Part shown: one piece after another, positions 58,283 to 64,000 of the stretch
How the letters are laid out: each line of letters begins with the position of its first letter
Position numbering within the stretch: position 1 is the first letter of the stretch
From: Sorex araneus
Taxonomy: Eukaryota; Chordata; Mammalia; Eulipotyphla; Soricidae
Assembly (NCBI RefSeq): GCF_027595985.1
Contig: NC_073303.1
Location: 326,925,679 to 326,989,678 of the forward strand
Length of the DNA: 64,000 bases
Direction: 5' to 3'
Translations under genes and position numbers: made by a program
The notes under the pieces: generated by a model
Told to the model about the DNA's origin: nothing
The model's database searches: none
What the model saw: the letters and a program-made list of their open reading frames with translations, nothing else

Positions 58283-58475
58283 ACAGCAGAGCCTGGCAAG
58301 CTACCTGTGGCATACTCGATGTGCCAAAACAGTAACAATGACAGTTCTCATTCCCCTGATCCTGAAAGAGCCCCCAATACGCCATCGGGCTACACTAGAA
58401 TTCGACAGGGACGAATGGAGACGTTACTGGTGCCCACTCGAGCAAATCGATGAACAGTGACAGTGATACAGTGAT
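58283..58475 (+). mobile_element. SOR-type SINE, long form with insert, head missing
   Basis: Begins at agcagagcctggcaagctac in the body, carries the extra block (cattcccctgatcctgaaag..cgacagggacga), and ends gtgacagtgatacagtgat without poly(A). Truncated at exactly the join with the antisense SINE. Confidence 0.9.
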
Positions 58476-58479
58476 TATT

Positions 58480-59583
58480 TATTTTTATTAAAATATTTAT
58501 TAGAATGCAATTTGTTTATTATTGATTAAATTTATATGGTATAGATTATATATGTAAATATAATTTCTCACACTCTTTTCTTTTAGGGTCTGTTCAATAT
58601 ACAGGACCGTAACTTCAGAACATGGGAATGTAACATGCAAATCTGCTGATTACTCAGGCCTCAGACCTCTGTAACTTTGCTCTCTGCTCTCACCCTCTTA
58701 TGCACTCTGGTTGGGCTCATCACCTTAGCTCCTGGGAGCCTTTCCTTATAATGTGTTTTCCCTCTCATTTCTCTATCCAAGATCTTGTTAATTTTCACCT
58801 GGGCTATACAGCACATTGTCTAGCAGGGATCACTGCCTTTCGGTTCTCATCCTGTGAGATTTGTGGAGTCACACATCCTTTCACACATCTATTATGTCTG
58901 CCATATCCCCTTTCTGGTCCGTCTCAGTCATAAGTCCTTTGTTCCATGAAGCTTTCTCAGCAATGTTATTTCCTTTAATTCCTCATAACAGATTGTCTCC
59001 CTTGAATCCTTCTGAGCCTTTGCTTGTGCTGTTTTCTTCGTGTGCAGTGGCCCTACCCAGGAACCTTCCATGCTCTAGCATCTCAGCCTCAGGACTACTG
59101 ATCTCTGGGCCTCAGAGAATTCCTAGTTGTGGGGGCTCGCCTGTACTTGTAAGATTTTAAGCGTAATTCCAGATGCTCCATGAAGAGTGATTCCCTTCCT
59201 AGCCTTCCCCTCTCTCCCATGGCCCTGGAGGACAGAGCTGACCCTTGGAAACTCATTGCCCTTGCTTGCAGCACTCTCCTGCAGCCTCGTGTCCACTCTG
59301 GCACTCTTTCACTTCTGCGCCTTGGAAACAGACTGTAGGACTTGTGCATACTAATTCAAACAGTGCTGTTTGAATTAAAAGTATTGCTTAACAATTACTT
59401 GTGAATTAATTTTTGCTTTCATAAGGTTGTAAGCTAGAGTTAGGGACCATGTGCCAAAGTACTGTAGTGTAATGTCTGGTAACTTGAGTAAACTCTGAAA
59501 AAATGGAACTAATACATGTATTTGAAGTTATTTAGGAATTCAAGAAGATAATACATGTATGGAGAAGAGATCATGATAAAAAT
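58480..59583. other. Noncoding DNA, no recognised feature
   Basis: No exon or transposon identified. Confidence 0.45.
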
Positions 59584-59595
59584 AGTCACACAGTA

Positions 59596-59853
59596 GCACT
59601 GTCGTCATCATAGCACAGTTGTCCTCTTGTTCATCAATTTGCTCGAGTGGGCACCAGTAATGTCTCCATTGTGAGACTTGTTGTTACTCTTTTTGGCATA
59701 TAGAATACACCACAGGTAGCTTGCCAGGCTCTGCCGTATACAGGTGGGATACTGTCGGTAGCTTACTGGGCTCTCCGAGAGGGACAGAGGAATCAACCCA
59801 GGTTGGCCTCGTGCAAGGCAAATGCCCTACACGCTGTGCTATCATTCCAGTCT
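59596..59853 (-). mobile_element. SOR-type SINE, long form, with target duplication
   Basis: Antisense. Complete body and head; the sense 3' end is ..gacgacagtgctac, no poly(A). Flanked by gtcacacagta (59585-59595, 59854-59864). Confidence 0.94.
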
Positions 59854-59869
59854 GTCACACAGTAATAAT

Positions 59870-60307
59870 GATTTAATGTTGCTATTTTTAATACTTATTG
59901 TGCCATTTAGCCGGGTAGTTAAGCTATTTTCACTTATCTGGGAAATGCTTGGGATGGGAGTATGTGGACTGGGGCCTCAGCAAAGATGACTTTGTATTTT
60001 CTGTCTCTTATTTTGGAACCACAGGCATTTTTATACTCTTGCTGGCAGATATAAAGTATCAGCTACACTACTGGCCATAAAAATAAAATAAAGCAGGATG
60101 TTGGTGGATATAGGTGACCCGCAGATTTGGAAGGTAGAAGGGGGCGTAGTGCTGTCCGAGTTTTTGATGGCGGTAGGCATGTGTTCTTCATACATATCTG
60201 TATATCTGCTTTCTGGGATTCTCCCAGGAACTCTGGAGATATTTGACTTGGGGAGCATCCTTGGACAGTTCAACCAAAAGATTTTTCAAACAAACATATA
60301 TGTTCTT
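59870..60307. other. Noncoding DNA, no recognised feature
   Basis: No exon or transposon identified. Confidence 0.4.
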
Positions 60308-60323
60308 TCTCCTATATTTATTT

Positions 60324-60526
60324 ATTATTAATTAATTTATTATTTACTTATTTATTTGCTTTTTGGGTCACCCCTAGTGATGCTCAGGGGTTCCTCCCTC
60401 CTGGCTCTGTACTCAGGAATTACTCCTGGTGGTGCTTGGGGGACCATATGGGATGCTGGGAATTGAACCCGGGTTGGCTCTGTGCATGGCAAACACCCTA
60501 CCCGCTGTACTATCTCTCCAGCTCCA
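60324..60526 (-). mobile_element. SOR-type SINE, short form, with perfect target duplication
   Basis: AT-rich start, then near-consensus antisense tail and head. Flanked by perfect 16-bp tctcctatatttattt (60308-60323, 60527-60542). Confidence 0.95.
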
Positions 60527-60844
60527 TCTCCTATATTTATTTTTGATTTCTGCTTCTACTACTACTTTATGTATGACTGTCTTCACTGCCTTTAAAGTAT
60601 TTATTTCTTTATATAATAGAAATATGATAATAATATGTATTTAGTGAGGTTGTAGTGAGTATTCTAAAGTAATGTTGTGTCCACATTTTGTAAGTTAAAT
60701 TCAGAAGCTTGGGACCGATTTTTTTTGGGGGGGCCTTTTGGGGATTGGTGTTCTATTGAGCTGGTGTTTCAATGTGAAAGCCGAAGGGTGCAGAATACCT
60801 TTGATCCTGTGGTGTCCTGGGTTACTTGGATCAACCAAGAGGTA

Positions 60845-60985
60845 TGCAGGGGTCTTGCAGAGATGCATCCCTGATGCTCATGTGATGCTGGGATTCATGA
60901 TGCTCATGTGATGCTGGGATTCAGCTGGAGGTTGACTTATTTCAGGCATGTGCCTTAATCACTGTACTAACCCTCTGGCCTATTG
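60845..60985 (-). mobile_element. SINE remnant with internal 26-bp tandem duplication
   Basis: The segment gatgctcatgtgatgctggg occurs twice in tandem (60872 and 60898), followed by cattcaggcatgtgcc-like head words. Old short-form SOR. Confidence 0.65.
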
Positions 60986-61017
60986 GGGAAGTTTTAATTA
61001 AATTAACTATTTATTTT

Positions 61018-61165
61018 TTCTTTGGAGGCCACACTTGGCAGTGCTCAGGGTTTACTCCTGGCTCTGTGTTCAGGGATCACTCCTGGCCATGCTCAGGGGC
61101 CCATACTTGGTTCTGGGGATCAAATGTGAGTTTGCAGCATGCTCTGTCTTATTGCTTCAGTGCTG
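61018..61165 (-). mobile_element. SOR-type SINE, short form, old
   Basis: Antisense: ggaggccacacttggcagtg, tggctctgtgttcagggatc, ccatgctcaggggcccata. Confidence 0.85.
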
Positions 61166-61179
61166 GAGACAGTTTCTAA

Positions 61180-62220
61180 AAGGTAACTGTAATCCTTTCT
61201 GACTACAAACATTGCTTATGATGTGGCTTTCTAGTAGTGATGGCAGGACACCTGGGAATCCACTGTCACTCTAGCGGGAACCATGTCCTCCAAGTGTTTT
61301 AACCAGGAACCATCTGCCTGTAGGCCAGGTACCTTCTGGAGATTTCTGACAAACATTGCAGGAGTTGCTACAGCTTCTTGGCAAAGGGCTCTGGTAAGAG
61401 ACTGTGGGCTGATTGTCCTGTCTCCAGCTTTCCAGGGCAGTCTCAGCGCGTTTATTTAATTCACTGGGGAGAGGTGGAGTGAAGAAACGTCCTTGGAGAA
61501 GCCAGGATAAGGAGAGCCCTGGAGGAGGCTGCAGCAGTGACAATTAATCCTGCAGCCTCTTTGCATTGGTGGGAAGCCTGCTCGCAATAGGAGGCGGCTC
61601 ATTTTCTAGGAAGGGCACATTTGCCAAGAACATGAGGCCTTTTACAAGAGAATTTAATTTGAATTGAGCCTAAATTGACAATGACAGTGGGGTGTCTCTG
61701 CTCTTGGTTTATTTACCCCCCTTGGCCTTCCTACTGACATTTGTAGGTAAGTTTGAAATTAGAACACTTTGTTCTATATTATACTGAAACCGAGGAGCGT
61801 TCTGTGTACCTGTATGGAGACTATATTTTCTAGCCTTGCAGAAAAGATGACATTTTAGGCCAGTGACAGAAGCTTACAGAAAGAAACTCCAGGATTATAA
61901 CAAGACTCACATCCCGGAGCTTCTTAAGCTAGTTTGTGAGAACACCTCTCCTAGCTTGGTCTCGTGTGCTACTCATATTTCTCCTGGGAAATTTTGTTTG
62001 TGCCTTGTTTAGGGGCCACTTCACTGCCAAACTATAGCCTGTTTCTCTGGGATGCAGAGATCTCTTTCTTTGGTTTGAGTAAACTGAAATCTTCCTGTTG
62101 TTTTAGATATGCCATTAATAGGTGAATTTCCCTTAAAATAAATAATTTTTGTTATTGAAACTTTTAGTAACTTTTAGTAAGTTGTATTTAAATATCATAA
62201 GAAACTAGTGAATCTCATTT
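61180..62220. other. Repeat-free segment, candidate conserved noncoding DNA
   Basis: About 1 kb without recognised repeats. 61540-61740 has a compact, mixed-composition block with ACAATTAATCC and TTTAATTTGAATTGAG-type homeodomain words. Suggestive of regulatory DNA only. Confidence 0.3.
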
Positions 62221-64000
62221 TTAATACAATTTTTTATTGAATCAGTTTAATAGACCTTTACAAAAGTGTTCATGATTAGGTTTCAGTCATAGAGTTCCAA
62301 CACCCATTCCTTCACCGGTGTACATTTCCCAGCACAGTGTCCCCAGTTTCATCCCCCTTTTCCCCCTCCCCCTCCTCCTTGTCTTCTTCGTCTTCTCTTC
62401 ATTCTCTTCCTCCTCCTTTTTCTTCCTCCTCCTTCTCCTCCCCACACCCTCTCCTCTTGGGCATTGTGGTTTGCAATACAGACACTGAAAGATTATCAGG
62501 TATATCTCTTTACCTACTTTTAACACTCAGTCTTTGTCTAGCCTGATCATTTCCAAATATTATTGTTGTACGGTCCCTTCTTTGTCTTCCTGCCCTCTGC
62601 CTCTCTCAAACTTGTGGTAGATACCAACTATTGACCTGTCCTCCTAGCCCCTGTTTTCCCTGGCCATAGATATTACCCCCCTACTATATCTATTTTTATA
62701 TGCAACAAATGAATGCAGTCAGTCTACATATGTCCTGCTCCAGACTCGTTTCAGTCAGCAGAGTAATCTCCATGTCCATCTATTTATAGGCAAATTTCAT
62801 GACTTCATTTTCCCTTAACAGCTGTATAGTATTCCATTGCACAGCTGTGCCATAGTTTCTTTATCCATCCATTCATCTATTCCTGGGCATTCGGGTTGTT
62901 TCCAGAATGGCTATTGTGAATAGTGCTGCAATGAACATAGGAGTGCAGATGGTTTTATGCTGTGTTTTGGGGACCCCGAGATATATTACCCGAGGCAGTA
63001 TTTTGAGTCAAATGGAAACTCAATTTCTAGGTTTTTGAGGAATGTCCATATTATTTTCCAAAAAGGCTGGACAAGTAGACATTCCAACCAGCAATATATG
63101 AGAATCCCCTTCTCCCCATATCCACCAAAGCACTGGTTGTTCTTGTTCTTTTGGATGTGTGCCAGTCTGTGGTGTGAGATGATGTCTTGTTGTTGTTTTG
63201 ATCTGCATCTCCCTGATGATTAGTGGTGAAGAGCGGTTTTTCATGTGCCTTTGGCCATCTGAATTTCTTCTTTGAGAAAATTTCTGTTCTTTGCCCCCCC
63301 TTTTTTTGTGGGGTTGGATGTTTTGTTTTTTTTTCTTGTACAGTTCAACCAGTGCTTTGGATATCTTTGATATTAACCCCTTATCAGAATGGTATTGGGT
63401 GAATAGCATTTTTCATTCTGTGGGCTGTCTCTGTGTCTTGGTCTCTTGTGTCTTTTGAGTTGCAGAAACTTTAGTTTAATATAATCCCATTTGACTATCT
63501 TTGCTTCCACGTGCTTGGTCAGTGGAGAGTCATCTTTGAAGATATCTTTAGCTTCAGTATCATAGAGCCTTTGCCTACATTTTCTTTCATGTGCTTTATG
63601 GATTCAGGTTAGATATTGCGGTCTTTAATTCATTTTGATTTGACTTTTGTGCATGGGGTTAGATAGAGGTCTGAGTCCATTTTTTTTTTTTTGGTTGTAG
63701 CTGTCTAGTTTTGCAGCATGACTTGTTAAAAAGGCTTTTCTTGCTCTACTTCATATTTCTTGCTCTCTTATCAAGATTAAATGATCAGATATTTGAGGGT
63801 CTGTCCCAGGATAACTAACTTTATTCCATTGATCTGTGGGTCTGTCTTTATTCCAATGCCATGGTGTTTTAATTACTACCGCTTAGTAATACAATTTGAA
63901 GTTGGGGAAGGTGTTGCCTCCATCTTCTTTTTCCCATGAATTGCTTTAGCTATTCTTGGGGGTTTATTGTACCATATGAATTTCAGGAGTATTTTATCAA
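62221..64000 (-). mobile_element. Antisense L1, 3' half, continuing beyond the window
   Basis: Begins with the antisense L1 tail (ttattgaatcagtttaatag, cacccattccttcaccggtg), then ORF2 C-terminal sequence. The minus frame at 63409-63020 includes KNRSSPLIIREMQIKTTTRH and LLVGMSTCPAFLENNMD, which match the full-length L1 at about 8060-8245. Older than the full-length copy, with frame breaks. The 5' end lies outside. Confidence 0.93.
62340..62460. repeat. CT-rich tract in L1 3' UTR
   Basis: Pyrimidine-rich TCCTCC/CTTCTT sequence at the same place in the L1 3' UTR where the 35.9-kb copy has its (CT)n tract. Confidence 0.85.

Noticed and set aside
1548..60526. tRNA-like A and B boxes at many sites
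   Set aside because: All belong to SINE heads. None folds with the flanking sequence into a complete tRNA with a matching acceptor stem as far as I can see, so no tRNA gene is called.
1..64000. CRISPR arrays, insertion sequences, operons or an endogenous retrovirus
   Set aside because: Direct repeats here are microsatellites or retroelements; no bacterial-type gene structure, paired LTRs, or gag/pol/env-like frames were seen. The only reverse transcriptase motifs are of L1 type.

Overview
The window looks like a piece of mammalian nuclear genome from a shrew (Soricidae, probably Sorex). The diagnosis rests on dozens of copies of a tRNA-derived SINE whose head (A-box region, then a GGTTCGATTCC B box) and tail I recognise as the shrew SOR family, together with L1-type LINEs and many microsatellites. 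There is no bacterial or viral gene content. I find no intact protein-coding gene. What can be supported is one full-length but dead L1, many truncated L1s, several families of non-autonomous retroelements, one processed pseudogene (RNPS1) and one strong CpG island.

Layout. 1-2.7 kb: AT-rich DNA with a long TCC/TTC tract, a palindrome split by a SINE, and a (CA)n repeat. 2.76-9.02 kb: full-length sense L1 with a GC-rich 5' UTR, a broken ORF1 and a broken ORF2. 9.0-15.3 kb: nested retroelements, including two ORF-less elements with L1-like 3' ends and tandemly repeated 5' modules, and two copies of a third ORF-less family. 15.3-19.2 kb: AT-rich and mostly repeat-poor. 19.26-20.96 kb: a CpG island carrying a roughly 99-bp GC-rich minisatellite interleaved with (GT)n tracts; this is the only convincing promoter-like segment. 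21-43 kb: intron-like or intergenic DNA with old and young SINEs, truncated L1 ends and an RNPS1 pseudogene fragment at 41.9 kb. 43.1-48.8 kb: an old antisense L1 heavily broken by SINEs. 48.8-62.2 kb: more retroelements, a 330-bp duplication, and a (CTTC)n tract. 62.2 kb to the end: an antisense L1 3' half running off the window.

How it fits together. Downstream of the CpG island almost every L1-type insertion lies antisense to the + strand, which would fit a plus-strand transcription unit starting in the island and a window lying inside its first intron; this is inference only. The most interesting content is retroelement architecture. One tRNA-derived head is joined to two unrelated SINE tails, one of which ends in a short CAGTGA/CAGTGCTA repeat with no poly(A). 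Several ORF-less elements combine GC-rich or tandem 5' modules with L1-like 3' ends. Target-site duplications (TSDs) are visible for many insertions and let the nesting order be read directly.
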